From Ignavibacteria bacterium UBA2360 (GTDB lineage: Bacteria; Bacteroidota; Ignavibacteria; Tepidaquicellales; OLB5), in assembly GCA_002344125.1 (NCBI GenBank), contig DDTQ01000011.1:248001-312000 (forward strand): a stretch of 64,000 nt of DNA, in the 5' to 3' direction. A program made the translations under genes and the position numbers. The notes beneath the pieces were generated by a model. The model made no database searches. It was not told the DNA's origin and saw only the letters and a program-made list of their open reading frames with translations. This document shows positions 51,569-60,650 of the stretch, piece after piece; position 1 is the first letter of the stretch; each line of letters opens with the position of its first letter.

Positions 51569-52528
51569 ATGAAATACAGGCAGCTTGGAAAATACGGCAT
51601 CAGGCTTTCAGCCATTGGGATTGGAAGCTGGCTTACCTACGGCATGTCAATTAACGATAAAACCGCGCTAAATTGCATAAAAACAGCACTTGATAACGGA
51701 ATTATCTTCTTTGATACTGCCGATATCTATAATAAAGGCGAAGCGGAACTTTCACTGGGCCGCATATTTTTTGATGAACTCAAAATTACCCGCGAAGATG
51801 TTGTTATTGCTTCTAAATGCTTCTGGCCAATGTCGCAAAATCCAAACGACCAGGGACTCTCGCGTAAACATGTTTTTGAATCAGTTCATAAGTCACTTAA
51901 AAGGCTTAAGACTGATTACATCGATCTGTATCAGTGCCACAGGCACGACCCGAACACCCCAATGGAGGAAATTTGCCGCTCTTTCAATGATCTTATCCTG
52001 CAGGGAAAGCTGCTGTATTGGGGAGTAAGTGAATGGTCAGCCGAAAACATAGATGAAGCGGCAGCGGTATGTGAAAAGTATAATCTGCACAGACCCGTAA
52101 GCAATCAGCCGCAGTACAGTATTATTCGCCCGCAAATAGAAACAAACGGCGTTATGGCAGCCTGCGAAAAATACGGCATGGGTGAAGTTGTGTGGTCGCC
52201 TCTTGCGCAGGGTCTGTTGAGCGGTAAATATTCCGGCGGTAACATTCCCAAAGATTCCCGCGCCGCAAATGACAAAGTAAATCATTTCATAAAAGATAGT
52301 GTAAGTAATTCTGAACTTCTTACACAGGTCGATAAATTCGCTGAACTTGCCCGCAGCATTAACGCCACACCTGCGCAGCTTGCGCTGGCATGGTGTCTGC
52401 GCAAAGATAATATTACAAGCGCAATAACAAGCGCCTCAAAACCTGAACAGATCATAGAAAACTGCGGCGCGGCTGAAATAGATTTCTCGCCGGCACTGGA
52501 ACAGGCTGTAAAGGAGATATTTTCTTAA
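51569..52528 (+). CDS. Aldo/keto reductase
   Basis: A 319-residue NADPH-dependent reductase of the AKR superfamily, closest in pattern to the potassium-channel beta-subunit-like group (YRQLGKYGIRLSAIGIGSWLTYG). Catalytic residues are Asp49 and Tyr54 (FFDTADIYNKGEAE), Lys83 (IASKCFW) and His124 (LYQCHRHDP). It reduces aldehydes or ketones in the cytosol; the substrate is unknown. The next gene starts directly after its stop codon, so they form an operon. Confidence 0.92.
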   Translation: MKYRQLGKYGIRLSAIGIGSWLTYGMSINDKTALNCIKTALDNGIIFFDTADIYNKGEAELSLGRIFFDELKITREDVVIASKCFWPMSQNPNDQGLSRKHVFESVHKSLKRLKTDYIDLYQCHRHDPNTPMEEICRSFNDLILQGKLLYWGVSEWSAENIDEAAAVCEKYNLHRPVSNQPQYSIIRPQIETNGVMAACEKYGMGEVVWSPLAQGLLSGKYSGGNIPKDSRAANDKVNHFIKDSVSNSELLTQVDKFAELARSINATPAQLALAWCLRKDNITSAITSASKPEQIIENCGAAEIDFSPALEQAVKEIFS

Positions 52529-53482
52529 GTGAAACTTGCTGTTATTGGTGAGCCCTGCATGGATTATATTCACCGGGGAGATGAGACTACCCAAAAACAA
52601 TTCGGGGGAATTCTCTATTCACTGGTCTCACTTGCTGTAATATCAAAAAATGCTGCAACTATCTGCCCCGTTATGAATCTTGGTGAAGATGAGTACGAAA
52701 ACGTTACCGGATTCTTAAAAACTATCGGGAATATTGATCTTTCACATATTAAAAAAACTTCACATAAAACCCGTGTTGTAAATCTGTTTTACAAGGATAA
52801 AGACTCGGTACTCAACGTTTCAACAAAGAAAACATACGATAGAGAAGAGAATTCTACTGAACCTACTTTGCCTGTAGAATACGAACAGATAAGCTATCTG
52901 CTGCCTGAACTGGACGGGATACTTGTAAATCTTGTTTCAGGGGTTGATGTAACTCTAAACTCTTTGCAGGAAATTCGCAAACAATTCAACGGGTATATTC
53001 ACATGGATCTTCATAACCTTGTAATGCAAACCTTCCCTGACGGAACACGCAAACAAATGCCTGTAAAAGAGTGGAAGAGCTGGGTTTCACAGACTGATAC
53101 GCTGCAAATGAACGAATCTGAGTTAAATATTCTCACAGGTGATAATGTTACTGAATACGATACAGCAAAAAAAATTCTTTCCGGTGGAAATGTAAATGCG
53201 CTCGCAGTAACCCGCGGCAGGTCAGGTGTTAGCCTTTTTACAATGCGGAAAAATAACAGTAATACATCCGGCGAACTTGACAAACTTGATGTTCCACGGA
53301 TAGATAGTCCCGATTTTATTGATTCCACAGGCTGCGGCGATGTTTTTGCATCAAGTTTTTTTTACAATAATGCTGAACGAAAACTCGAGGATGTACCCGG
53401 AGCATTGAATTTTGCAAACAAAATGGCAAGTAAAAACTCTTCGCTGCGCGGAGTTGAAGATCTGCCAAATCTAATGAATTAA
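52529..53482 (+). CDS. PfkB-family carbohydrate kinase
   Basis: A 317-residue ribokinase-like protein. The N-terminus is LAVIGEPCMDYIHRG. The C-terminal PfkB signature is FIDSTGCGDVFASSFFYN, with the catalytic Asp in GCGD in place of the common GAGD. The usual N-terminal glycine pair for sugar binding is weak (FGGILYSLVSLAVISKNAATICPVMNLG), so the substrate is uncertain (a sugar or nucleoside). The GTG start abuts the aldo-keto reductase stop. A family B palindrome separates it from the next gene. Confidence 0.85.
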   Translation: MKLAVIGEPCMDYIHRGDETTQKQFGGILYSLVSLAVISKNAATICPVMNLGEDEYENVTGFLKTIGNIDLSHIKKTSHKTRVVNLFYKDKDSVLNVSTKKTYDREENSTEPTLPVEYEQISYLLPELDGILVNLVSGVDVTLNSLQEIRKQFNGYIHMDLHNLVMQTFPDGTRKQMPVKEWKSWVSQTDTLQMNESELNILTGDNVTEYDTAKKILSGGNVNALAVTRGRSGVSLFTMRKNNSNTSGELDKLDVPRIDSPDFIDSTGCGDVFASSFFYNNAERKLEDVPGALNFANKMASKNSSLRGVEDLPNLMN

Positions 53483-53490
53483 TGAGTATA

Positions 53491-53553
53491 CCTCCCCCCT
53501 CTCCTTTTCCCAAAGGGACTCCTTTGGAGTAGGAGAGGGGTTGGGGGTGAGGT
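53491..53553 (+). repeat. Family B palindromic repeat
   Basis: CCCCCCTCTCCTTTTCCCAA begins a hairpin closed by TTTGGAGTAGGAGAGGGG and ends GGGGGTGAGGT, as in 13405-13530. It ends 6 bases before the TTG of the RmlD-like gene, so it occupies that gene's ribosome-site region. Confidence 0.82.
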
Positions 53554-53559
53554 AAAACA

Positions 53560-54465
53560 TTGAACAAACCAAAAAAAATATTAGTTACCGGAGCAAACGG
53601 ACTCCTGGGACAAAAAACCGCTGAGCTCTTCAGGCATGAATCTCAACATGAGCTCATTTTAACAGATCTGCATGATAATGCTTTTGAATCACGCGGCTTT
53701 GATTACTTCCCGATGGATATTACAAAGAAAGAAGAAGTCAAAGAAGCTGTTAAAAAATACCTGCCGGATATTGTAATAAATACCGCTGCATTTACCAATG
53801 TTGATGGCTGTGAAACCGAGCGGGAGCAAAGCTGGCGGGTTAATGTTGACGCAGTGAAACATTTCATAATTGCCTCAAGGATAAATTCATCAAAGATAGT
53901 CCACATTTCCACTGATTATATCTTTGACGGTAAAGCGGGAAACTACAGCGAAAGCTCAAAGCCTAATCCGCTGAGCTATTACGGCAAAAGTAAGCTTGCC
54001 GCTGAAAACGCGCTGGTAACCAGCGGAATCGATTTCGCTATTGTTCGCACCATGATAATCTACGGTACAGGCAAAAACCTGAGACCTAATTTTGCCGTAT
54101 GGCTCATAAACATGCTTTCTGAAAAGAATTCCGTCACAATTGTAGATGACCAGTTCGGTATGCCCACTATTGTAGATGATCTTGGCTGGGCGCTGGTAAA
54201 AATGGTTGACCTCAATAAATCAGGCATCTATAATGTCTGCGGCAGTGAGTATCTAAGCAGATATGAATTTGCGGTAAAACTTGCTGAAATTTTCGGGTTT
54301 AATGAAAACCTCATAAAACCCATTAAAACTACCGATCTCAACCAGGCTGCCGCCAGACCAATGAATTCAAGTTTCATTCTGCTTAAAGCAAAGACAGATC
54401 TTGACCTGAATCCGCTGAACGTAACAGAAGGCCTGAACCTTCTGAAAGTTCAGCTTGGATTATAA
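53560..54465 (+). CDS. RmlD-like NAD(P)-dependent sugar reductase (SDR)
   Basis: A 301-residue extended SDR related to dTDP-4-dehydrorhamnose reductase. The cofactor motif GANGLLGQ is at about 11-18; NTAAFTNVDGCETER and HISTDYIFDGKAGNYSE are RmlD hallmarks, and YYGKSKLAAE holds the catalytic Tyr-x3-Lys. It reduces a 4-keto sugar nucleotide, probably for surface polysaccharide. RmlA/B/C are not nearby, so it could act elsewhere. A TTG start directly follows a family B repeat, leaving no normal ribosome site. Confidence 0.87.
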   Translation: MNKPKKILVTGANGLLGQKTAELFRHESQHELILTDLHDNAFESRGFDYFPMDITKKEEVKEAVKKYLPDIVINTAAFTNVDGCETEREQSWRVNVDAVKHFIIASRINSSKIVHISTDYIFDGKAGNYSESSKPNPLSYYGKSKLAAENALVTSGIDFAIVRTMIIYGTGKNLRPNFAVWLINMLSEKNSVTIVDDQFGMPTIVDDLGWALVKMVDLNKSGIYNVCGSEYLSRYEFAVKLAEIFGFNENLIKPIKTTDLNQAAARPMNSSFILLKAKTDLDLNPLNVTEGLNLLKVQLGL

Positions 54466-54475
54466 AAAAGTAGTG

Positions 54476-54589
54476 GCACAGACATTCTTGTCTGTGCTTA
54501 ATTTGGCTGCGTAAGGTAATAATTTTAACCGCGTCAGGTCGTAAGTCCTGACGCCACAAACGAAGTGGCGTCGGGAGTTAACTCCCGAC
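54476..54589. repeat. Cluster of four palindromes between the RmlD-like gene and serS
   Basis: GCACAGACA/TGTCTGTGC (54476-54497), GCGTCAGG/CCTGACGC (54531-54554), CGCCAC/GTGGCG (54552-54570) and the perfect palindrome GTCGGGAGTT/AACTCCCGAC (54570-54589). The GCGTCAGG unit resembles the RAYT-linked palindromes at 47981-48070. The first hairpin may also act as a weak terminator. Confidence 0.8.
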
Positions 54590-54625
54590 ACATATTAGGA
54601 AACTAATTTTAACTGAATATAAATT

Positions 54626-55888
54626 ATGTTAGATCTAAAATTAATAAGAGAAAATCCCGAACTCATAAAGCAAAAACTTGAAGCCAGAAACATGACCACA
54701 GAAAGTGTGGATAAAATTCTCGCACTGGATGTACAGCGCAGAGAGTATATTGGCGAAGTTGAAAAACTTAAAGGCCTTCGCAATACTGTTTCCCAGGAAA
54801 TCGCGAGAATGAAAAAAGAAGGATCAAATGCCGATGATAAAATTGCTGATATGAAAAAAGTATCAGATGATATTAAGGCTATTGATGATAAACTCGCTGA
54901 GGCTGAAAAAAATATCGGTTACTTACTGATGGATATTCCAAATCTTGCTGAAGATTCTGTTCCACTTGGCAAAACCAGCGACGAGAACGTTCAGTTCAAA
55001 ATTTGGGGCGAAAAAGCTTCAGGTGATTTCAAATATCTCGATCATGTTGAGCTTGGCAAAAAGCTCGATATCCTTGATTTTAGTGTTGGCACAAAAATTT
55101 CAGGCAGCGGCTTCCCTTTTTACAAGGGTAAAGGCGCTATTCTTGAGCGCGCGCTGATAAACTTCATGCTTGACACGCACAAAGGCAACGGTTATACTGA
55201 AGTCGGCGTTCCTTTTCTGGTAAACCGTGAATCAATGGAAGCTGCCGAAAAGGTTCCAAAGTTTGAGGAAGATATGTACCGCACTGATCCCGATGACCTG
55301 TTCGCGATCCCAACTGCTGAAGTACCGATTGTAAATATTCACAGGGATGAACTTATGAATACTGGAAGTTTGCCGGTAAAATACTGCGGTTACACCGCTT
55401 GCTTCCGCAGGGAAGCCGGCAGCTATGGCAAAGATACCAAGGGATTCCTGAGAGTTCACCAGTTCAATAAAGTTGAGCTCATCAACTTCTGCCTGCCTGA
55501 AGAATCCTATGCGCAGATGGAAGAAATGCTCTCCCACGCCTGCGGCATACTCGAAGCATTGAACATACACTACCGCGTAGTGAATGTATGCACGGGTGAT
55601 ATGGGTTTTGCCGCAAGCAAGCAGTACGATATCGAAGTATGGTCTCCCGCCGAAAACAAATGGCTCGAAGCTTCAAGCGTAAGCAACTGCACTGATTTTC
55701 AGTCACGCCGCGCTATGATCCGTTTTAAACGCGATAAGAAGACTGAGTATGTACACATACTTAACGGCTCTGGGCTCGCTACATCAAGACTGTATGTTTC
55801 GCTTATAGAATCAAACCAAACCCCCGAGGGTAAAATTATTATACCAAAGGTACTGCAAAACTATACAGGGTTTGATACAATAGGGTAA
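54626..55888 (+). CDS. serS: Seryl-tRNA synthetase
   Basis: A 420-residue class II synthetase that charges tRNA-Ser. The N-terminal coiled-coil arm (MLDLKLIRENPELIKQKLEARN to about 110) is followed by the class II core: motif 2 YTACFRREAGSYGKDTKGFLRVHQFNKVEL and motif 3 LNGSGLATSRLYVSLIESNQ. TAEVPI is the conserved TxE serine site. Length is normal and the ATG start is standard. A terminator follows within 20 bases, so it is a single gene. Confidence 0.98.
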   Translation: MLDLKLIRENPELIKQKLEARNMTTESVDKILALDVQRREYIGEVEKLKGLRNTVSQEIARMKKEGSNADDKIADMKKVSDDIKAIDDKLAEAEKNIGYLLMDIPNLAEDSVPLGKTSDENVQFKIWGEKASGDFKYLDHVELGKKLDILDFSVGTKISGSGFPFYKGKGAILERALINFMLDTHKGNGYTEVGVPFLVNRESMEAAEKVPKFEEDMYRTDPDDLFAIPTAEVPIVNIHRDELMNTGSLPVKYCGYTACFRREAGSYGKDTKGFLRVHQFNKVELINFCLPEESYAQMEEMLSHACGILEALNIHYRVVNVCTGDMGFAASKQYDIEVWSPAENKWLEASSVSNCTDFQSRRAMIRFKRDKKTEYVHILNGSGLATSRLYVSLIESNQTPEGKIIIPKVLQNYTGFDTIG

Positions 55889-55907
55889 CACCCCGAATTT
55901 CATTCTC

Positions 55908-55942
55908 AGCCTGCCTGGTCATAACCCGGGCAGGCTTTTTTT
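55908..55942 (+). terminator. Intrinsic terminator of serS
   Basis: AGCCTGCC/GGCAGGCT with a 13-base loop and a run of seven T, 20 bases after the serS stop. Confidence 0.92.
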
Positions 55943-56084
55943 GTATTTGAATTAAAGTTTTTAACTAACCGTAATTATTATATTTTATAGGGATTTAGAG
56001 TAATTTCATCACACCATCTTACGTTTCATTTCTGTTAAGAAATTAATATTTTCACCTAAGTATTTATAAATTAATGATATAACC

Positions 56085-57872
56085 ATGAAAAAGCTCTTCA
56101 GTCTTTTTGTATTTTCAATAGTACTTTTACGTTTTTCTCCATTAAATGCAGATGTAATTTATACAGATCCTGTCAAAGATGCAAAAATGGTTAATATTCA
56201 TAACAGAATTACATTTGGTTTCAATAATAAAATCTCTTTGGATGGTACATCCATAAACAATTTAATTACTGTTACCGGAAGCGTTAGCGGAATTCATAGC
56301 GGAAAAACAGAGTTGATAGAAAATGGAAAGAAATTAGTTTTTGTACCCGGTACCCCCTTCAGTTACAACGAAACTGTCAATATTGTTTTCAATTACGGCA
56401 TTATTTCAAAAGTAAACTCCTCCGAAAAAATTGAGTATTCATTTTCAACCGAAAGTGAAAAGTTAGTAAGAAACACAAGGAATAGTTTTAATGATTTCTA
56501 TTCCTACCAGCTGTTCAATGGGGGCAATATTAACTATAACCCCCGCAGCGAAATGCCGGGCTTAACCGTCACTGTAAACAATGCGCCATCGGAAGGAAAG
56601 ATCTTTATTTCAAATTTTCCTTTCACTGCAATTCCTAACACACCTCATCTAATTATTGCTGATAACTCCGGTGAAGTATATGCAGGCTTAAAACTCCCCG
56701 GTAATGCATTGGATTTCAAAAAAGAACCAAATGGCAACCTGGTATATTTTAACACTGCTGTAAGCAAATATTATGAGCTGAACCGTGAATACGAGCTGAT
56801 TGATAGTTTTTATTGCGGAAACGGTTACATTACTGACGGTCATGAACTGAGAATTTTGAGTAATGAACACGCACTGCTGATGAGTTACGATTCCCAAACG
56901 GTTGATATGTCTCAAATTGTTGAAGGAGGCGACCCCAACTGCCTGGTTATTGGACTTATCATCCAGGAAATTGATGCACAAAAGAATGTCGTATTTCAAT
57001 GGCGAAGCTGGGATGCAATTCCCATAACAGATGCCCAGCATCAGAACTTGACCGATACATACCTTGATTACATTCACGGTAACGCAATTGAACTGGACTA
57101 TGACGGCAATATCTTGATCTCCTCCCGCCATCTTGATGAAATTACTAAGATAAACAGAGAAACCGGAGCCATTATGTGGAGACTGGGCGGACCCGCTAAT
57201 AATTTTACTTTTACTAACGATCCCGGTAAATTCAATTACCAGCACGGTATTCGCAGGCTGCCTAATGGTAACATTATTCTTTTCGATAACGGGAATTTCC
57301 ATACACCGCCTCATTCCCGGGCAGTTGAATACACTCTCGATGAAGTTAACATGACTGCCACCCTGGCATGGCAGTACCGCAACACACCTGATATTTTTGG
57401 CTTTGCAATGGGATTTGCGCAAAGGCTTGAAAACGGAAATACTTTGATTTCCTGGGGATCTGCAAACCCAACACTAACTGAAGTTACACCTTCGGGTGAA
57501 ATTGTACTGGAACTTTCTTTGCCGGATGGAATATACTCCTATAGGGCTTTTAAATTCCCCTGGGATGGTAAACCCCTGTACGTTGATCTTACTTCTGTAA
57601 AGATTCCCTCTGCATACAGGTTAAAACAGAATTATCCTAACCCGTTCAACCCGAGCACAAAAATCGATTTTGATCTGCCCGAAAATACTTTTGTCAACTT
57701 AAGTATATACGATGTTCTTGGCAGAGAAGTGAAAAATCTGTACAATACAACCCTGAGCGCAGGGCCATATTCTGTTAGCTTTCAATCTTCTGAACTCCCG
57801 TCTGGAGTTTACTTCTATAAATTGACTACTCCGGATTATTCTGAAACAAAAAGAATGGTAATTGTAAAATAG
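56085..57872 (+). CDS. Arylsulfotransferase-family (ASST) protein with T9SS tag
   Basis: A 595-residue exported protein. After a signal peptide (LFSLFVFSIVLLRFSPLNA) comes an Ig-like N-terminal domain. A six-bladed ASST propeller follows at about 160-490: DGHELRILSNEHALLMSYD, YIHGNAIELDYDGNILISSRHLDEITKINRETGAIMWRLGG and QHGIRRLPNGNIILFDNG. Bacterial ASSTs move sulfate between phenols using a catalytic His; HGNAIEL and QHGIRRL hold the likely histidines. The C-terminal T9SS sorting domain (LKQNYPNPFNPSTKIDFDLPENTFVNLS to ETKRMVIVK) sends it to the surface. Activity is probable but unproven. Confidence 0.83.
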   Translation: MKKLFSLFVFSIVLLRFSPLNADVIYTDPVKDAKMVNIHNRITFGFNNKISLDGTSINNLITVTGSVSGIHSGKTELIENGKKLVFVPGTPFSYNETVNIVFNYGIISKVNSSEKIEYSFSTESEKLVRNTRNSFNDFYSYQLFNGGNINYNPRSEMPGLTVTVNNAPSEGKIFISNFPFTAIPNTPHLIIADNSGEVYAGLKLPGNALDFKKEPNGNLVYFNTAVSKYYELNREYELIDSFYCGNGYITDGHELRILSNEHALLMSYDSQTVDMSQIVEGGDPNCLVIGLIIQEIDAQKNVVFQWRSWDAIPITDAQHQNLTDTYLDYIHGNAIELDYDGNILISSRHLDEITKINRETGAIMWRLGGPANNFTFTNDPGKFNYQHGIRRLPNGNIILFDNGNFHTPPHSRAVEYTLDEVNMTATLAWQYRNTPDIFGFAMGFAQRLENGNTLISWGSANPTLTEVTPSGEIVLELSLPDGIYSYRAFKFPWDGKPLYVDLTSVKIPSAYRLKQNYPNPFNPSTKIDFDLPENTFVNLSIYDVLGREVKNLYNTTLSAGPYSVSFQSSELPSGVYFYKLTTPDYSETKRMVIVK

Positions 57873-57954
57873 ATCATTTTTTTGATGTTTTTTTAAGGAA
57901 CAATTTCTTACCTCCTCAAGTTTAACTCACTAAACGGTAAGAATATATATATTT

Positions 57955-57995
57955 AAGGGTCATACCGGTGTAATTGCATTGTTGTGACCCTTTTT
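57955..57995 (+). terminator. Intrinsic terminator of the ASST gene
   Basis: AAGGGTCA/TGACCCTT with a 22-base loop and TTTTT; it lies 30 bases before the protease start. Confidence 0.75.
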
Positions 57996-58024
57996 AAATT
58001 TATATATTATAGCCGGGAAAAAAT

Positions 58025-58945
58025 ATGAATACAGGCATTTCATTTTACAGGGCAGCTTTAATACACTTCAGGCTTGCACTGGTCGTTTTACTGCTCTCGG
58101 GCGTAACATTTGCCCAGGATAAAACCGAAGTTTACAGAAATACTGTGGCTTCTGTGGGATTGATAACTGACCGAACGGGAGCCGTAGCCAGCGGCTTTTT
58201 TGTAAATTCAAAAATATTCATTACAAATCACCACGTCACCGAAGATCTTGATCTGCGCTCAGCTAAAATAGAAATGAAGGATGACAGGGTCTTCAAAGTA
58301 AAAAGGATAGTGAAGGAAATTAAGCTCAATGACCTGTCTATTGTCGAGATCTCCAGTGAATGCGATGATGCTCTGCCCCTGGCGGATGAAAGCGGTATAA
58401 GATATTACGATGATGTTTACTCGCTCGGTAACCCTACCGATGAAGATATGAACGTTGACTACTTTCATATTACCAAGGGAAGGATAAAAAAGATCGATGA
58501 TGATTCATGGTTTTACGATGGCGACGAAAATTACACCCACGAAGCGTATGTTATTCAGCATACCGCCATGATACGGCCGGGTAACAGCGGCGGGCCGCTG
58601 CTTAACAGCCGCGGTGAGGTTGTTGGAATAAATACATTCTTCTACGGTGATTCTCTCAACTACGCAATTCACGTAAACGAGTTAAAGTCTATACTTGATG
58701 ATAACAATATAGCCTACAACAAATCAGTTGGCGAAAAAATATTTACAAAAAAAGAAAAACGCTCAAGGACAATTGGCGAAAGGATCGAGTTTGTGCTGTT
58801 TGAGCGCCAGTTTGAGATCATTGAGATATATTCCTATGTATTCATTTCTCTTGGAGCACTTTATTTTGCATTTATATTTTTCGGAATAATAATGATTATT
58901 GTATACATCACGGCATTTAAACCCGTGAGTAACAGAAATCGTTAA
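58025..58945 (+). CDS. Trypsin-like (S1C) serine protease with C-terminal membrane span
   Basis: A 306-residue exported protease. Signal peptide: ALVVLLLSGVTFAQ. The catalytic triad is His70 (ITNHHVTED), Asp103 (LNDLSIVEIS) and Ser188 (IRPGNSGGPLLN), as in HtrA/DegP catalytic domains. There is no PDZ domain. A C-terminal span (YVFISLGALYFAFIFFGIIMIIVYITAF) anchors it, so it acts in the periplasm, held in the inner membrane. Substrates are unknown. The DUF423 gene follows 11 bases later. Confidence 0.88.
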   Translation: MNTGISFYRAALIHFRLALVVLLLSGVTFAQDKTEVYRNTVASVGLITDRTGAVASGFFVNSKIFITNHHVTEDLDLRSAKIEMKDDRVFKVKRIVKEIKLNDLSIVEISSECDDALPLADESGIRYYDDVYSLGNPTDEDMNVDYFHITKGRIKKIDDDSWFYDGDENYTHEAYVIQHTAMIRPGNSGGPLLNSRGEVVGINTFFYGDSLNYAIHVNELKSILDDNNIAYNKSVGEKIFTKKEKRSRTIGERIEFVLFERQFEIIEIYSYVFISLGALYFAFIFFGIIMIIVYITAFKPVSNRNR

Positions 58946-58956
58946 ATATTCCTTCT

Positions 58957-59325
58957 ATGAAAAATTACTGGATTACCACCGGAGCCGCCTTCGGCTTCCT
59001 CGCTGTCGCGATCGGAGCATTTGGAGCTCACCAGCTTAAAGATGTTCTTTCCCCTGAAATGATGGATATCTTCCGCACAGGCGTTTTATACCACCTCCTT
59101 CATGCGGTCATTATTACGGCCATCGGATTTTATTCCAACCCCAAATTTTATAAAGCCGCTGTATTTCTATCCATTGGGATAGTCCTCTTCTCATTTTCAC
59201 TCTATGCTTACACAATGTCAGGCTTCAAGCCATTGGCTATGGTAACTCCTGTGGGCGGCGTAAGTTTTCTTGTGGGATGGCTGCTCATAATTATTGCCTC
59301 AATTAGAATGAAAGATCCGGTCTGA
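58957..59325 (+). CDS. DUF423 (YwdK-like) membrane protein
   Basis: A 122-residue inner-membrane protein with four spans. ITTGAAFGFLAVAIGAFGAHQLKDVLSPEMMDIFRTGVLYHLLHAVIIT holds the conserved GAFGAH and the YHLLHA of DUF423. MVTPVGGVSFLVGWLLIIIAS completes it. The function of the family is unknown. It is probably co-transcribed with the protease 11 bases upstream. Confidence 0.9.
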   Translation: MKNYWITTGAAFGFLAVAIGAFGAHQLKDVLSPEMMDIFRTGVLYHLLHAVIITAIGFYSNPKFYKAAVFLSIGIVLFSFSLYAYTMSGFKPLAMVTPVGGVSFLVGWLLIIIASIRMKDPV

Positions 59326-59440
59326 TACAGAGCCGCCGATTTTACTCCTTTTGCTGTAATAAATTATACCCGTTATCTACTAATTATTACAGTAATCCTC
59401 AACAATAATACCAAAAAGATGCCAAAAAATACGGTATTTG

Positions 59441-59941
59441 ATGAATAACGAGCTGCTTTTTAAACAGGTAATTGCCGAAAATAAGGATAGGATCTACAGG
59501 ATTTGCTGTGCTTATGAACGCGATCCGGATGAAAGAGATGACCTCTACCAGGAGATCATGATCAACATCTGGAAAAGCCTGGATAAATTTGAAGGGCGCT
59601 CGCTTATCAGCACGTGGATCTACCGCATAGCCGTTAACACTTCACTCATGCATATAAAAAGATCAGCAAAAAAGCGATCATTGCACGCGGAAGTTGATGT
59701 AGAAACTCTGAATATACCCGAAACCGACTCACGTGAAGAGAAGATAAAGATAGGGTCTGATATTGAAAGATTGTTTGAGTGCATTAATAAACTGCAGGAA
59801 GTTGACAGACTTATAATTTCAATGGTACTTGATGATCTTTCATACAAAGAAATTGCCGAAGTTACGGGTATGACAACAAACAATGTTGGAGTAAAGATCA
59901 ACAGAATAAAAAAAGAGCTTGCTAAGCTAATGGGGTCATAA
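59441..59941 (+). CDS. ECF-type RNA polymerase sigma factor
   Basis: A 166-residue sigma-70 family factor of the ECF class. Region 2 is CAYERDPDERDDLYQEIMINIWKSLDKFEGRSLISTWIYRIAVNTSLMHIK and region 4 is IISMVLDDLSYKEIAEVTGMTTNNVGVKINRIKKELAKLM. Regions 1.1 and 3 are absent, as expected. It is followed 3 bases later by a membrane protein that is probably its anti-sigma partner. A TTG lies one codon before the ATG. The target promoters cannot be told from the window. Confidence 0.93.
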   Translation: MNNELLFKQVIAENKDRIYRICCAYERDPDERDDLYQEIMINIWKSLDKFEGRSLISTWIYRIAVNTSLMHIKRSAKKRSLHAEVDVETLNIPETDSREEKIKIGSDIERLFECINKLQEVDRLIISMVLDDLSYKEIAEVTGMTTNNVGVKINRIKKELAKLMGS

Positions 59942-59944
59942 AAA

Positions 59945-60547
59945 TTGGAAATAGAAGAAATTAAAAACCTCTGGAAAGAACAAAAGACCAGGGATATTGA
60001 GATCAAATCAACTCAATATTATACTTCATTGCTTGATGGTTTAAAGAAGAATGAAAAAAAGGTCAAAAGGAATTATATCATAATGAGCATTGTCATGCTC
60101 TTTACAATATTCTTTATTGATAAGGTAGCAGTTGAAAGCATGACCGATAAAACAATGTTAACATGGGCCGGGTTCTGGATGATCTACCTCGCCATCGCAG
60201 CCATAATATATGTATCCTGGGCAACTGTAATCAAATTTGATGTAAAAGGATTAACCGAATCAAGCCTGGAGTTCCTTAAAACTGCCAGGGAAAAGCTGCG
60301 CTTAAGGAACCGCCTAAGAACCATTGGGATCCCGGTCTATACCGCTCTCCTGACAATTGGAATTACTTTTGTCTATATTCAGGTAACTGCGCCAATGGAA
60401 CTCATTTACAAAGTAATTACTTATACATTGTTCTACCTGTTCATAGCCTCTATAACCGTGTTTTCATACAAACGTGAAAAGAAGAAATACCTGAATGAAG
60501 TTAAACCTATCGAAGATAAGCTGGATACGCTGTTAAACGAGCATTAA
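59945..60547 (+). CDS. Membrane protein coupled to the ECF sigma factor (possible anti-sigma)
   Basis: A 200-residue protein with a soluble N-terminal segment (MEIEEIKNLWKEQKTRDIEIKSTQYYTSLLDGLKKNEKKV), then four hydrophobic spans (about 44-60, 72-93, 128-146, 153-170) and a charged C-terminus. The N-terminal EEIKNLWKEQ helix is common in membrane proteins paired with Bacteroidota ECF sigma factors. The TTG start is 3 bases after the sigma stop. An anti-sigma role is inference from position and layout; it lacks the usual zinc-binding anti-sigma domain. Confidence 0.75.
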   Translation: MEIEEIKNLWKEQKTRDIEIKSTQYYTSLLDGLKKNEKKVKRNYIIMSIVMLFTIFFIDKVAVESMTDKTMLTWAGFWMIYLAIAAIIYVSWATVIKFDVKGLTESSLEFLKTAREKLRLRNRLRTIGIPVYTALLTIGITFVYIQVTAPMELIYKVITYTLFYLFIASITVFSYKREKKKYLNEVKPIEDKLDTLLNEH

Positions 60548-60600
60548 TACATTCCTGCTTTCTACGCCGCAGGCAGTACAGCCGGTAATGGGTAGAAACA

Positions 60601-60628
60601 AAAAAAGCCGCTCAAAAAGAGCGGCTTT
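60601..60628 (-). terminator. Intrinsic terminator of the cytochrome operon
   Basis: AAAGCCGCTC/GAGCGGCTTT around AAAAA; on the minus strand it is followed by a T-run, 20 bases after the cytochrome gene stop. Confidence 0.88.
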
Positions 60629-60650
60629 CGTGTAATTATTAATCTGCTGT

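Noticed and set aside
56688..57422. Long minus-strand frame of 244 codons inside the ASST gene
   Set aside because: The plus-strand gene has clear domains and a sorting tag; the antisense frame shows no recognisable protein features.
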